Source of the DNA: Solwaraspora sp. WMMA2056
GTDB lineage: Bacteria > Actinomycetota > Actinomycetes > Mycobacteriales > Micromonosporaceae
DNA length: 64,000 nt
Assembly: GCF_030345095.1 (NCBI RefSeq)
Contig: NZ_CP128360.1
Span: 2,232,001 to 2,296,000 of the forward strand
Direction of reading: 5' to 3'
Shown here: positions 7,953-17,274 of the stretch, one piece after another
Layout of the letters: every line of letters begins with the position of its first letter
Numbering within the stretch: position 1 is the stretch's first letter
The notes under the pieces: generated by a model
Told to the model about the DNA's origin: nothing
Database searches by the model: none
The model's input: only the letters and a program-made list of their open reading frames with translations
Translations under genes and position numbers: made by a program

Positions 7953-8807
7953 CTACGACTTCTTCCAGTACCGGCAGGTCCAGTCCACCTGTTGCAGCTC
8001 ACCGTCGATGCCGTGTGTGCGTCGGAAGTCGTCGACCGCCTCACGGCAGCCCCGGACGGCGTGGTAGTCATCGATGATGACATAGCCGCCGACCGACAGC
8101 TTCGGATACAGCGAGTCGAGCGCCACCATGGTCGAGTCGTACAGGTCCCCGTCGAGGCGCATGACCGCGATCCGGTCGATCGCTGCGTTGGGAAGGGTGT
8201 CCTCGAACCACCCTGGAAGGAAACGTACCTGGCTGTCGAGCAGATCATACCGGCGGAAGTTGGCCTGGACGCGGTCCAAGGGTACGGCGAGGAAGGGTTC
8301 TTTCCAGAGGGCGTCCTCGACATCTGCACTCCTGTGCGGATCGGGCCGTGGCAGACCGCGGAACGAGTCTGCGACCCAGACCGTGCGATCGTGCTCTCCG
8401 TAGGCTTTCAGCAATGCCCGCATGAAGATGCAGGCTCCGCCACGCCATACTCCGGTCTCGATCAAGTCTCCGGGAATCCCGTTTTCGATTACCTCGGTGA
8501 CGCAGTTTTCGAGATTGTCCAGTCGTCGAAGTCCGATCATCGTTTCTGCTTCCGGGGGCCAGTCCCGGCCGTTGGCACGTGCGTCGGAGTCGAACGGAAA
8601 CCGAATCACCAGCTCCATGTCCCGTCGGTTCAGTAGCCGCTGACCTTGCTGGATCAAGGAGGACTTCAACGACCTGCGGCGCGGTTGGTATGGGATCCAG
8701 GACTCGCCAAAGGTGTATCTGGTTAGGGTTCGTTTCATCAGATCGAGATACAGCCGCCGGGCATCGTCAGTGGTGGCGACGTTCTCGGGAGCCGATATGG
8801 CCGTCAT
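7953..8807 (-). CDS. TylF/MycF-type sugar O-methyltransferase
   Basis: SAM-dependent methyltransferase likely to O-methylate a sugar of the surface glycan made by this operon. ATG 8807 has AAGGAG 5 bp upstream and gives 284 residues. Family motifs seen: ETGVWRGGACIFM (SAM-binding loop), VWVADSFRGLPRPD, RLDGDLYDST (metal-binding acids) and YVIIDDYHAVRGC. The frame is open upstream to 9092, but that part is low-complexity and lacks a ribosome site. It is the last gene of the leftward glycan operon, 110 bp after the chain-length gene, and convergent with modA. Its substrate is unknown. Confidence 0.88.
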   Translation of the reverse strand: MTAISAPENVATTDDARRLYLDLMKRTLTRYTFGESWIPYQPRRRSLKSSLIQQGQRLLNRRDMELVIRFPFDSDARANGRDWPPEAETMIGLRRLDNLENCVTEVIENGIPGDLIETGVWRGGACIFMRALLKAYGEHDRTVWVADSFRGLPRPDPHRSADVEDALWKEPFLAVPLDRVQANFRRYDLLDSQVRFLPGWFEDTLPNAAIDRIAVMRLDGDLYDSTMVALDSLYPKLSVGGYVIIDDYHAVRGCREAVDDFRRTHGIDGELQQVDWTCRYWKKS

Positions 8808-8917
8808 GTGTACTCCTTGCATTCGCTTAGCGGGTCGATTGTTGGAATCGATGCACACGGCACCTTGCGCAGTAGGGTGGCGAGGTGATCGTACAATGAC
8901 ATCATCTGTGTTGGGTG

Positions 8918-10390
8918 TCATTTCTGGAGTTTGCCGACGGGGAGGAATCCGGCCAACTCCTTGGGTCTTTCGGCACGGCTTCCTGATGGCCTTGGCGTGC
9001 CGAGTCCGGCAGCGGTCACCGCCGAATCGGTGCTCGAGTCGCGGTGCCGGCCGTGATCCTCGGCCGGCCCGTCGAGGTGCCGGGAGCGCCACGCCGCGGG
9101 TCGGGACATCCCGTCCACGCCGTCGACGACCACCACTCCGACGAAGGGGACGTCGAGATTGCGCAACAGTAGTGCCGCGCGCTCTGCCTCGGCGACGTCC
9201 GTGGAGCCCCGCCGCACCACCAGGACGACGCTGTCGACCTTTCTGACGAGCGCGGTAGCGGTCGCTCCGGACAGGATCGGTGGGCCGTGCACCACCACGT
9301 CGCCTCGCGGGTCGACATCGTCAAGTAGGTCTCGGCCCGATCTGCCGTACACCCGGTGGTCCGTCGGGTCCGACGCGAGCACAGTTGGAGCCGGTGTACC
9401 CCAGGACCAGCCGGAACCGCCTTTCATCAGGCCGAACAGGATCCGATCAGCCGTCGGCAACCGTTCGCCGTCAGGTGAGGTCGCCTTACCGGGCGGGTGT
9501 CCCTCGGCGAGGGTCACCCGATCGCTGTGGCTGGCCATCCGCAGTGCCAGTAGTGCGGCCACCATCGCCTTTCCGTCATCGTTTCGCACGCTGGTCAGCA
9601 GGATCCGCCGCCCGGACAGCGACTCGGTGAACACGTCGAGGCCGGCGAGCAGCGTTTCCGTCGCCGTCGACGCGGGTCCGTGGCGCAGCAGCCGGCCATG
9701 ACGTTGCCTGAACCGTCGAGGCAGCCTGGGGAAGACCGCCAGTACCGGAAGGCCCAGCCGGACCTCGATCGTGTGACTGTCGGAGAGGTGGTTGTCGAAC
9801 CGACTGCGGGCGGTGGCCAGGCCGAGCCCGCTGAGCAGTCCCGCGAGTGCGCCGAGCGCGTCGTTCAGGAGCGGCTTGGGCAGGGCCGGCCGTGCCGGTG
9901 GGGCCGCGCGGTCCAGGGTTCGCGCATCGATCTGCACGCCCTGGGCGATCGAGAACTCCGACAGTCGCTGGATCAACGATTCGGTCGCGGCGTTGGCGAT
10001 CGAAGCCGATCTCTCGCCGGTCGCTGCGGCCGCCGTGACGGTGACGATCTGGAGCCCTGGTTCGAATCGCCCGGTGACCTGACCGACGACCGCGTCCGAG
10101 GGCAGCTTCAATCTGTCGGCGGTGTCGATCGCGATCTCCCGGGACTCGGCCATCTTGGCGATCGTCGGGGCGAGACTCTGCGCGAGGCTGATCGACGCGG
10201 TGCCCTGACCGCTGGACTGCTGATCCGGGGCGGCGCTGATCACCAGTGAACTCGAGGCGTAGTAGGTCGGTGGCGTGAACTGGGTGACCAGTTGGGCCGC
10301 CAGTAGTCCGAGACAGCAGCCGATCACGGGCAGACCGGTGACGCGGACGATGGTTCGCACCGCCGTCGGGACTCGAGCGCCGGCGATCAT
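8918..10390 (-). CDS. Wzz-like polysaccharide chain-length protein with degenerate BY-kinase domain
   Basis: Probable regulator of glycan polymerisation at the membrane. ATG 10390 overlaps the glycosyltransferase stop (ATGA), giving 490 residues. An N-terminal helix (about 12-33), a periplasmic-type Wzz region with ALPKPLLNDALGALAG before the second helix, and a C-terminal domain aligned to bacterial tyrosine kinases are visible. The kinase motifs are decayed: LLTSVRNDDGKAM stands where a Walker A of the GEGKS/T type is expected, VTLAEGH replaces the Walker A' LVDAD, and VVVHGPPILSG replaces the usual DTPP. The tail has no Tyr cluster (it ends FLPVGKLQK). It may therefore work as a non-catalytic scaffold, which is inference. 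Confidence 0.75.
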   Translation of the reverse strand: MIAGARVPTAVRTIVRVTGLPVIGCCLGLLAAQLVTQFTPPTYYASSSLVISAAPDQQSSGQGTASISLAQSLAPTIAKMAESREIAIDTADRLKLPSDAVVGQVTGRFEPGLQIVTVTAAAATGERSASIANAATESLIQRLSEFSIAQGVQIDARTLDRAAPPARPALPKPLLNDALGALAGLLSGLGLATARSRFDNHLSDSHTIEVRLGLPVLAVFPRLPRRFRQRHGRLLRHGPASTATETLLAGLDVFTESLSGRRILLTSVRNDDGKAMVAALLALRMASHSDRVTLAEGHPPGKATSPDGERLPTADRILFGLMKGGSGWSWGTPAPTVLASDPTDHRVYGRSGRDLLDDVDPRGDVVVHGPPILSGATATALVRKVDSVVLVVRRGSTDVAEAERAALLLRNLDVPFVGVVVVDGVDGMSRPAAWRSRHLDGPAEDHGRHRDSSTDSAVTAAGLGTPRPSGSRAERPKELAGFLPVGKLQK

Positions 10391-11622
10391 TGCTTCGCCT
10401 CCAATTGGGATGACACGTTCTTTCGCGTGGGCTGTGGCCGTAGTGCCGGGCCGGCGCCGGGGGAAACCACCGCCGGCGGCCGACCACCGACCGCGGCGAG
10501 CTCGTGCCATACCTCGCACATCGCGTTGGCGACTCGTCCCCAGCTGAAGCGCTCCGTCGCCTGTCGTAAGCCGTTGGCGGACAGCGTTGCGCGCAGACGC
10601 GGGTCGTCCCGCAGCCTGGCGAGCCGGTCGGCTAGGGCGGTCCAGTCGCCGGCGGGATAGGTGAGGCCGGCGTCGCCGACCACGTACGGGATCTCGCCGA
10701 CATCGCTGCCGACGACCGGGATCCCGCAGGCCATCGCCTCGACCAGTACCCGACCGAATTGCTCGCGCAACGGGATACCCACCCAGGGGAGGACGTTGCG
10801 CTGCACGACCTCGATGGAGGGAAGCGCCAGGACGTCCATTCGGCCGAGGTGGTCGGGTAGATCGTCGTGATGTGCCCAGGAGTGCAGCGTGACACGGCCG
10901 GGACGTCGCCGGGCAGCCTGTTCCACCAGCTCCGCCAACGTGCCCGTACCGATGAACACGGCGTCACAGTCGGTCGACTCTGTCGCGCGCAGGAGATCGG
11001 ATACACCCTTGTGGTGCTCCAGCCGTCCGACGAAGCCTACGGTGAAGCGACCGTCGGCCCGCTGTGTCCGCCGTGGCGTGAAGAGGTCCGTGTCCACCCC
11101 CAACGGCACCAGCGACGCGGCACCGGCGTATCCCTTCGCGCGGAGCACGTACAGCGCGGCCGGGGTGATCGGGAACGCGTGATCGATACGCCGATACGTC
11201 TGCCGTTCGATAAAGGGAAAAGGAACCGGAAATTTGATCACGATGTTCTGCGCGGCGTACAGTGAGACCGGAATGCTGGGCCAGCGTCGACGACATGCCC
11301 GGATGACCTGCCAGGTGGACAGGTAGGCGGCCTCTCCGATGACATGCAGGACGTCTGGCCGGTAGCGCGGATACCGGCTCACGCCGGTCCGAAAGAGTAC
11401 CGATGCCATGTGGCCGGTGTGCTGCTCACTGAGCGCGTGAGGGACGATATGATGGTGGAATCGTGGATAACGCTCCGATAGCCTGCCGAGTTCGGTACGG
11501 GTGACGTCGGACACATCGGCGGCTACCAACGTCACCGTCGTGTCGGATCGACTTCCGAGGGCGGCGAACAACTCGATCCAGTGCTCTGTCCGTGCCCCGA
11601 CTGCGCTGATCATCACGTGCAT
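10387..11622 (-). CDS. GT4-family glycosyltransferase
   Basis: Retaining GT-B transferase adding a sugar to the lipid-linked glycan. ATG 11622 has GGAG 7 bp upstream and gives 411 residues. A longer frame reaches 12078, but it overlaps the GT2 gene. The C-terminal Glycos_transf_1 domain shows TVGFVGRLEHHKGVSDLL, AVFIGTG and EQFGRVLVEAMACGIPVVGSDVGEIP with the conserved EX7E acidic pair. Donor and acceptor cannot be named. Its 5' end overlaps the upstream GT2 by 10 bp, and its TGA overlaps the start of the chain-length gene. Confidence 0.88.
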   Translation of the reverse strand: MHVMISAVGARTEHWIELFAALGSRSDTTVTLVAADVSDVTRTELGRLSERYPRFHHHIVPHALSEQHTGHMASVLFRTGVSRYPRYRPDVLHVIGEAAYLSTWQVIRACRRRWPSIPVSLYAAQNIVIKFPVPFPFIERQTYRRIDHAFPITPAALYVLRAKGYAGAASLVPLGVDTDLFTPRRTQRADGRFTVGFVGRLEHHKGVSDLLRATESTDCDAVFIGTGTLAELVEQAARRRPGRVTLHSWAHHDDLPDHLGRMDVLALPSIEVVQRNVLPWVGIPLREQFGRVLVEAMACGIPVVGSDVGEIPYVVGDAGLTYPAGDWTALADRLARLRDDPRLRATLSANGLRQATERFSWGRVANAMCEVWHELAAVGGRPPAVVSPGAGPALRPQPTRKNVSSQLEAKQ

Positions 11623-12572
11623 TTGTTTCTCCATGATTTCTCGGGCTGTCTGGAAAGCGCGATGCGGGATATGCTCGACCATGCCCAGACGCGAGCCACT
11701 CCTGCTCGGGGTTGCACGGGAAGCCGGATTCCGGCCAGGCCGATGCCGAGTGCGGCACGTAGCAGCACGGCGACCCGTACGGCGGTCAGGGTCGACGGTT
11801 GGTTGAGCGCGAAGAAGCGCAACATGCTTTGGTACAGATGAGGCCAGCTCCGGGTAGGGTCGTTGCTGCTGCCGCCGCCGACGTGTACGGCCTCGACCCC
11901 GGGTAGATACATGACCGCTTCGTCGTTCCGCCACGCCTGCAAGCAGAGTTCCTCGTCCTCGTAGTAGAGGAAGTATCCCTCGTCGAGTCCGCCGATCCTG
12001 CGCAGCAGATCGGTTCGGACGGCCATGCACGCTCCGGAGACCCAGTCGACATGTACCGGGTGACGGTAGTCGCGGCACGCGTCGTACGCCGTCCGACGAG
12101 CGTTGCCGGACATCAACCGGCGTAGTCCGACCGGCAGCAGGCTGCCGCCGAAGCGGCTGGCGACAACAGTGGCCAGTGATTCGAAGGGGTGGGCGCTGAT
12201 GGCGACCCGGCCGTCGGGGTGGCGAATCCGAGGACCTACGATCGCCGTCGTCGGATGATCGTCGAGTGTGTCAAGCAACGCCTCAACTGTCGACAACGGA
12301 CAGACGCAGTCAGGGTTCACCAGAAGGACAACGTCCGTTCGGACGTCGGTGATCGCCTGATTGACCGCGGTCGCGAATCCGACGTTGACGGTGTTGGCGT
12401 GCAGTGACACGCCTGGGAACTCCGACCGTACGATCGACACGGTGGAGTCGCGAGACGCGTTGTCGACGACGACTATCGGTAGGTGACTGTTGTCGAGCGC
12501 CCGCAGATTGGCCCGGATATGTTGTTCGGAGTTGTACGTCACGACGACGGCGGTCGCGTTCGGTGTGGTCAT
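11613..12572 (-). CDS. GT2-family glycosyltransferase (rhamnosyltransferase-like)
   Basis: Inverting GT-A transferase of about 319 residues starting at ATG 12572 (MTTPNATAVVVTYN), which overlaps the preceding stop as ATGA. Motifs: VVVTYNSE, VVVDNASRDSTV, NVGFATAVNQAI, LLVNPDC in place of the DXD, VDWVSGACMAVR, and GYFLYYEDEELC with the ED(E)xx catalytic base region. This arrangement is typical of WbbL/rhamnosyltransferase-like GT2 enzymes, but the sugar is a guess. Tightly coupled member of the glycan operon. Confidence 0.87.
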   Translation of the reverse strand: MTTPNATAVVVTYNSEQHIRANLRALDNSHLPIVVVDNASRDSTVSIVRSEFPGVSLHANTVNVGFATAVNQAITDVRTDVVLLVNPDCVCPLSTVEALLDTLDDHPTTAIVGPRIRHPDGRVAISAHPFESLATVVASRFGGSLLPVGLRRLMSGNARRTAYDACRDYRHPVHVDWVSGACMAVRTDLLRRIGGLDEGYFLYYEDEELCLQAWRNDEAVMYLPGVEAVHVGGGSSNDPTRSWPHLYQSMLRFFALNQPSTLTAVRVAVLLRAALGIGLAGIRLPVQPRAGVARVWAWSSISRIALSRQPEKSWRNKCT

Positions 12573-13846
12573 GTCTTTGACCCGTCGAGTGTGATGTGTC
12601 GAAGGACTTTCGCGTTTCCCGTGATTAGGGTGAGTGCGGGGAGTAGTCCGAGCTCCCAATGGCCGGCGGTCGGACCGGCGAAAGCGGCGCCGACCAGGAA
12701 TCCGCACGTGAGGGCGGCAAAGCCGAATTTCATTCCGTCACGATACAGGAATCCATCCCGAATTGTCTGGTAGAGCGGCCAGATCACCGAGATCAAGCCG
12801 AGGATTCCGATGTTCGCGAGTACCGTCACATAAAAGGCGTGATAGACCGGCCCGACATCGCCCCGGGTGAAGTCGGGGAGATAGATGTCCCGCACCGACT
12901 GGCCCAGTCCGCCGCCCACCAGCGGCTGTTCCGCGAACGCGCTCAGCCCCACGGCGGACTCCGGGCCCCGGTAACCAGACGATTCCTGTAGTTCCCGTTG
13001 CAGGGTGCCGAGGTGTTCACCGAGGTCCGATCCCAGGGAGAGCAGAGCGACGCCCGCTACGGCGACGGTGACGGTCGCCGCGATCCCGCGGTGCAGTATC
13101 CGCCCTCCCCAGATCAGCATCATGCCCAACGCGACCGTCGCGGCCAACCACAGGGCTCGGTACATCGACAGGGCCACGTCGACCAGGAGCAGACCGGCGA
13201 CCACCGCGAAACCGGCACGGCTCCAGCCACGGGTACGCCCAGCCAGCACGATCAGCGGCGGTATCCCGAGAAGGGCGACCAACCCGCCGGTCCGGCTCGA
13301 CGTGGCCATGGCCGTCACGGTGAGCGCGACCGTCGGCACCAGGTAGAGGAGTGCGGCCGCGCGTTGTCGACGTGGCTCGGCGAGTGTCTGTACCGCGATC
13401 CAGAAAACGAGTGGGATGATGACGATCTGGTAGGTGCCGACGAGTACGTCGCGCGGCGGGTTGCCGAGGGCGAGACCGTAGACGGCAGCCATTAGGACCA
13501 ACAGTGTGAGGCCGAGCATCGGCAGATCAGCCGCGCTACGACGGACCGGCTCGACGTTCGCCGCCATCCTGAGGAGCAGCGCGACGCCGCCGGCGCTCAG
13601 GATGGCGGCGTGGGCCATGACTATGGTCGCCACGTCACCACCCCCGATCATTACCCCGGCGATCGATCCGCCGAGGATGCTGACCGGCAGGACGGCCCAG
13701 GGCCACAGGACGAACGCCGCGCAACAGAGCGCGGCGGCCGCCGACAGGGCACCGAGCGTGCTCGGTGAGGCCGCTGTCGCCGCGACGATCGCCGTGGCGA
13801 ACAGAATCGACAACGGCGCGGTGTAGAGCCCGTACCTCAGTCTCAC
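12569..13846 (-). CDS. O-antigen polymerase/ligase-like membrane protein (Wzy/WaaL type)
   Basis: A 425-residue polytopic protein with about ten to twelve hydrophobic segments and a long extracytoplasmic loop near the C-terminus. The loop contains VGLSAFAEQPLVGGGLGQ and VYHAFYVTVLANIG, which match the Wzy_C signature (H/R-rich loop with N/Y-H). It would join repeat units or ligate glycan at the outer face. GTG 13846 overlaps the upstream TGA (GTGA); the open frame further upstream is antisense-like noise over the glycosyltransferase. Polymerase and ligase cannot be told apart here, but the cluster has no other candidate polymerase. Confidence 0.82.
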   Translation of the reverse strand: MRLRYGLYTAPLSILFATAIVAATAASPSTLGALSAAAALCCAAFVLWPWAVLPVSILGGSIAGVMIGGGDVATIVMAHAAILSAGGVALLLRMAANVEPVRRSAADLPMLGLTLLVLMAAVYGLALGNPPRDVLVGTYQIVIIPLVFWIAVQTLAEPRRQRAAALLYLVPTVALTVTAMATSSRTGGLVALLGIPPLIVLAGRTRGWSRAGFAVVAGLLLVDVALSMYRALWLAATVALGMMLIWGGRILHRGIAATVTVAVAGVALLSLGSDLGEHLGTLQRELQESSGYRGPESAVGLSAFAEQPLVGGGLGQSVRDIYLPDFTRGDVGPVYHAFYVTVLANIGILGLISVIWPLYQTIRDGFLYRDGMKFGFAALTCGFLVGAAFAGPTAGHWELGLLPALTLITGNAKVLRHITLDGSKT

Positions 13847-15039
13847 CGGGCCGACCCCGCCAGATCGGTGAGCAGGGTGCGTAGCTGGGCGCCCCGGGCC
13901 GCCCAGCTGTTGCTGGCGGCTACCGCGCGGCGCCGGGCCACCTCCGTGGGGCAGTGCGCCGTCCGCAGCGCCTCCTCGATCGCGGCCACGAACCGCTGTG
14001 GCCCGGTGGCGAGCTGGATCGGGGCGTCGATCTCTCGCAACGCCGGCAGCGGGGTGGCGACCACGGGCTTGCCCACCGCTAGGTACTCGAAGCACTTCTT
14101 GGGGTGGACGTAGTCGATCAACCCGCCGATCCGGTAGGGAATGATCGTGACGTCACATCCCCGTAGGATACCGGGCACCTCGGCGAAGGCGACCGGACCG
14201 GTGAGTACGACGTTGCGGAGCCCGTCGAGCGGGCTCCGACCACCGTCAGTCACCGGACCGGCGAGTACGAAGGTCCAATCGGGGCGGGCCGTAGCGATCC
14301 GCGCCACCAGGTCGGCGTCGAATGCCCGCGTGTCGACCGCGCCGATGTAGCCGACGACCGGCCGGCGTAGCCGGGTGGACCATGTCGCGACCGGGCCGTC
14401 CGGAGTGAACAGTTCCGGATCGCAGCCGTTGGGCAGGACCACGGCTGGTCGATTCCCGAGCGGCATACGCTGGGGCAGCGCCGAGGAAGAGACCAGGACG
14501 AGGTCGGCGGCGGATAACGCGTCACGCAGCGCTCGGCGCAGGTGGTACCGGTTCCAGGGCCGGGTGAACGTCCAGTCCAAGTCGGTCGCGTCGTAGACCA
14601 CGGCGTGCTCGCCGAGACGGCCCACGACCGCCGCCGCCAGGTCGTCGTCGATCCACAGGAGCCGGTTGCCCGGACGATCGTCGAGCCAACGTCGTATCAG
14701 GTACGCGCCACACCGTCGGTTGATTACATTCGCCGGCGACACCTGTCGGCCGAGGGGCAGTACGGCGGGCGGCGTGGCCAGCCACACGTTGCGCTCGACC
14801 TGCGCGACGGACGTTCGCCATTTCGGCCGCTGCCCGGGCGGATCCACGAAGAGCACCCTGCGGTCGACGGCGATCTGCCGGGCCAGGGCGTGCTGGCGGT
14901 GGGCTCCGACGTGCCAGGGACTGGCGCTGAACATCACCACCCAGTCACCGGGCCCCTGGGAACGCTGCCGTGGTGGGTCGGTCCCGTTGGTGGTACGTGG
15001 TCGGGCCACCAGCGGGACCGGCCGAGGACCGTCAGGCAT
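13843..15039 (-). CDS. GT-B glycosyltransferase, TuaH-like
   Basis: A 398-residue glycosyltransferase resembling the teichuronic-acid protein TuaH. The N-terminal half has VVMFSASPWHVGAHRQHALA, RRVLFVDPPG, NVWLATPPAVLPLG and LLWIDDDLAA. The C-terminal half has VVGYIGAVDTRAFD, WTFVLAGP, VIIPYRIGGLIDYVHPKK (written TIIPYRIGG in the protein) and KCFEYLAVGKPVVAT. It begins 8 bp before the stop of the upstream GT2. Part of its N-terminal half is clearly related to the C-terminal tail of that upstream protein, suggesting past duplication. Confidence 0.83.
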   Translation of the reverse strand: MPDGPRPVPLVARPRTTNGTDPPRQRSQGPGDWVVMFSASPWHVGAHRQHALARQIAVDRRVLFVDPPGQRPKWRTSVAQVERNVWLATPPAVLPLGRQVSPANVINRRCGAYLIRRWLDDRPGNRLLWIDDDLAAAVVGRLGEHAVVYDATDLDWTFTRPWNRYHLRRALRDALSAADLVLVSSSALPQRMPLGNRPAVVLPNGCDPELFTPDGPVATWSTRLRRPVVGYIGAVDTRAFDADLVARIATARPDWTFVLAGPVTDGGRSPLDGLRNVVLTGPVAFAEVPGILRGCDVTIIPYRIGGLIDYVHPKKCFEYLAVGKPVVATPLPALREIDAPIQLATGPQRFVAAIEEALRTAHCPTEVARRRAVAASNSWAARGAQLRTLLTDLAGSAR

Positions 15040-16363
15040 GGACTCGATCCGGCTGCGGGGCGGGACTCTGCCGCACCTCGTCTTCGCCGAGGTAGCCGAT
15101 CATCGCCGCACCCCGATCGTCGGCGAGGTGCAGCACGCGGGCACCGGCTTGCCGATCCAACCATCGGCGCACCTGGCCGGCGCCGATTCGTAAGTTGAGC
15201 CGGTCGATCCATCGGGACTGGGCACCGAAGGGGAGCACCGAGGACAGTGTCGCGTACCAGACGTCCTTGTCCTCGGTTCGCACCGTCAGCCTCCAGCGCG
15301 GCAGTGCCCGGGGCGCTGACCGCAGGTGCAGGATCCTCGTGCCCGGCTGTTCCGCCGTGGCGGTCGGACCGGTGACCGGATCGCGGGGTGGACGTGTGCC
15401 GCGTCCATCGGCCGGCTGCTCCGCGTCGAAGGTCACCCACCAGTCGCGGATGTCTCCGTCGGGCAGGGGGCCGACGTCGCCGCGCAACGCCGCTCGCAGA
15501 TCGCCCAGCCCCAGGGTGACGGGACGGTTGCACAGTCGTTTGACGACATGGTCACCAAGCGCCACTGCCCGGAACACGATCAGTTTGTAGCGGGGCTCGG
15601 TCAGCGCGAGGAAGCCGATCATGCTGCCGAGCAGGTGTCTCTGCCGGATCGTCGGTCCGAGTCTGCGACACGACGCGCCTCTGCTGTGCGTCACCGCCGC
15701 GTGCGGGATCATCCACAGCCGGTGGCCGGCGTCCTGCAGGGTACGGGCGAGTACGGCGTCGTTCCAGTAGATCGGAAAGCGTTCGTCGAATATCCAGTCT
15801 GTTGGGAGGACGGTACGGCGTAGCAAGAGGCAGCTGCCGGATGCCAGCTGTCGCGGGCGGCTGAAATCCTCGCCGCGCATCTGGAACCGGTGCAGCGCGT
15901 GGCGAAAACCCGGGAGGCGGCGAAGGGAAGTGGCGAGGGCAATTGTCGCGGCGAAACTCGGCAGGTTAACGTAGTGCTGTTGGAAGGTTCCGTCCGGGTT
16001 GAGGTAGAGTGGACTGACTCCGGCTGCGTCTGGGTTCTGACGCAGATACTCAATCATCGTGCTCAGCGTGCCGGGATGCATTCGCACGTCGCTGTTGAGT
16101 AGCAGGATCAGCTTGCCCTCGGCGTGCCGGTAGGCCTGGTTGACCGCAGCGGCGAATCCGATGTTGTGGTCGTTGCGAAGCAGCCGCACCTTCGGATAGC
16201 TGGCAAGCAGTTCGGCCGACCCGTCACACGAGCCGTTGTCGACCGCGACGATCTCGTACCGTACGTCGCTACTGATCCCGACGGGTATCGAGTCGAGACA
16301 TGCCTCGGTCTCGTCCCGAGTGTTCCAGCTGACCAACAGGATGGACAACGTCACGGAGCTCAC
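15032..16363 (-). CDS. GT2-family glycosyltransferase with C-terminal remnant of a TuaH-like domain
   Basis: A 443-residue protein starting at GTG 16363 (GTGA overlap). Residues 1-300 form a GT2 enzyme (SILLVSWNTRDETEAC, VAVDNGSCDGSAE, NIGFAAAVNQAYRHA, LLLNSDV, ASGSCLLLRR, PIYWNDAVLA). The last 100 residues are not part of GT2: DVWYATLSSVLPFGAQ, QVRRWLDRQAG and AAMIGYLGEDEV align by eye with NVWLATPPAVLPLGRQ, LIRRWLDDRPG and AAVVGRLGEHAV of the next gene. The tail stops about where that domain would continue. It is a truncated paralogous module left by duplication or fusion; whether it still works is unknown. Confidence 0.85.
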   Translation of the reverse strand: MSSVTLSILLVSWNTRDETEACLDSIPVGISSDVRYEIVAVDNGSCDGSAELLASYPKVRLLRNDHNIGFAAAVNQAYRHAEGKLILLLNSDVRMHPGTLSTMIEYLRQNPDAAGVSPLYLNPDGTFQQHYVNLPSFAATIALATSLRRLPGFRHALHRFQMRGEDFSRPRQLASGSCLLLRRTVLPTDWIFDERFPIYWNDAVLARTLQDAGHRLWMIPHAAVTHSRGASCRRLGPTIRQRHLLGSMIGFLALTEPRYKLIVFRAVALGDHVVKRLCNRPVTLGLGDLRAALRGDVGPLPDGDIRDWWVTFDAEQPADGRGTRPPRDPVTGPTATAEQPGTRILHLRSAPRALPRWRLTVRTEDKDVWYATLSSVLPFGAQSRWIDRLNLRIGAGQVRRWLDRQAGARVLHLADDRGAAMIGYLGEDEVRQSPAPQPDRVHA

Positions 16364-17274
16364 GGGTGCTTCCTCTCGTGGATGGACCGTTGGCTGGGCC
16401 TCGGACGAGCCTGGAGGCTGTCGACGGTTCTGCCGTCTCCCGACCGTCGCGCGAAGACCCGGAGCAGGTCACCAAGACCGGGATGGGTGACCCGGAGGGA
16501 TCTGCTGGCAGCGAAGTCCGCGAACAGCAGGTTGCGGACGTTTCGCAGCCGTGCTGGTGCCTGCCAGTAGAAGCGTGAAAAGGTGGTGTCCCGGGCGACC
16601 ACGTCGAATCCGCAGTCGGTCAACAATCGGGCGAGCGAGGCTGGGGTGAAGTGCCAACGGTGGTATTCGGGTGCGATGGCCGGCCAGGCACTGCCGAGTC
16701 GGTGGGCCGCCGCCGAGGCGATGTTGGGCACTTCGAGCGCCAGCCATCCCCCCGGCGGCAGCGCGGCCCGCGCGGCGGCGAGGAACCGCCATGGATCGGT
16801 TACATGCTCGAGTACGTGGAAGGCGCACACCACGTCTACCGGAACGGGCTGCTCGTGGTCCTCGAACCGCAGTGTCCGTACCGGTACGCGGAGCTGCTCG
16901 CGGGCGAAGCTGGCCGCGGCGTCCGACACCTCGACGCCACGAGCGTCGATTCCGGCGTCGCGGGCCGCTCGCAGGAAATAGCCGCCGGCCGATCCTGCCT
17001 CGAGGAGGGTCGCCGGCCGCACGCGTGAACGCAACCAGCGCAGCCGTCGAATCGATTCGTAACGCCGTTGCCTGGCTGAGGTGAAGTAGTCCTGGTAGCC
17101 GTCGGTTTCGTAGTAGGCGCTGTCGTACAGCTGTTCGGGCGGCGGCAGGTCGCTGGCGGTCCAGACGAACTGGCAGCTGGGGCATCGCCGCAACAGTCCA
17201 TCGGTGATTGGTTCGCCGGCGGTGTCTGCCCCGCACAGTCGACAGCCGGAGATCAGCTTTTCCCCTGTGATCAT
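16360..17274 (-). CDS. Zinc-ribbon class I SAM methyltransferase (copy 1)
   Basis: A 304-residue protein with an N-terminal zinc-ribbon-like pair (CRLC ... CPSC) followed by a Methyltransf_12-type domain: LLEAGSAGGYFLRAARDAG (motif I), AFHVLEHVTDPW, GGWLALEVPNI and PEYHRWHFTPASLARL. It probably methylates a sugar or nucleotide-sugar of the glycan. ATG 17274 overlaps the stop of the neighbouring paralogue (ATGA). It is about half identical by eye to the next gene in the same motif order, so the two are tandem duplicates. The tail after about residue 270 is Arg-rich and differs from its twin. Confidence 0.85.
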   Translation of the reverse strand: MITGEKLISGCRLCGADTAGEPITDGLLRRCPSCQFVWTASDLPPPEQLYDSAYYETDGYQDYFTSARQRRYESIRRLRWLRSRVRPATLLEAGSAGGYFLRAARDAGIDARGVEVSDAAASFAREQLRVPVRTLRFEDHEQPVPVDVVCAFHVLEHVTDPWRFLAAARAALPPGGWLALEVPNIASAAAHRLGSAWPAIAPEYHRWHFTPASLARLLTDCGFDVVARDTTFSRFYWQAPARLRNVRNLLFADFAASRSLRVTHPGLGDLLRVFARRSGDGRTVDSLQARPRPSQRSIHERKHP

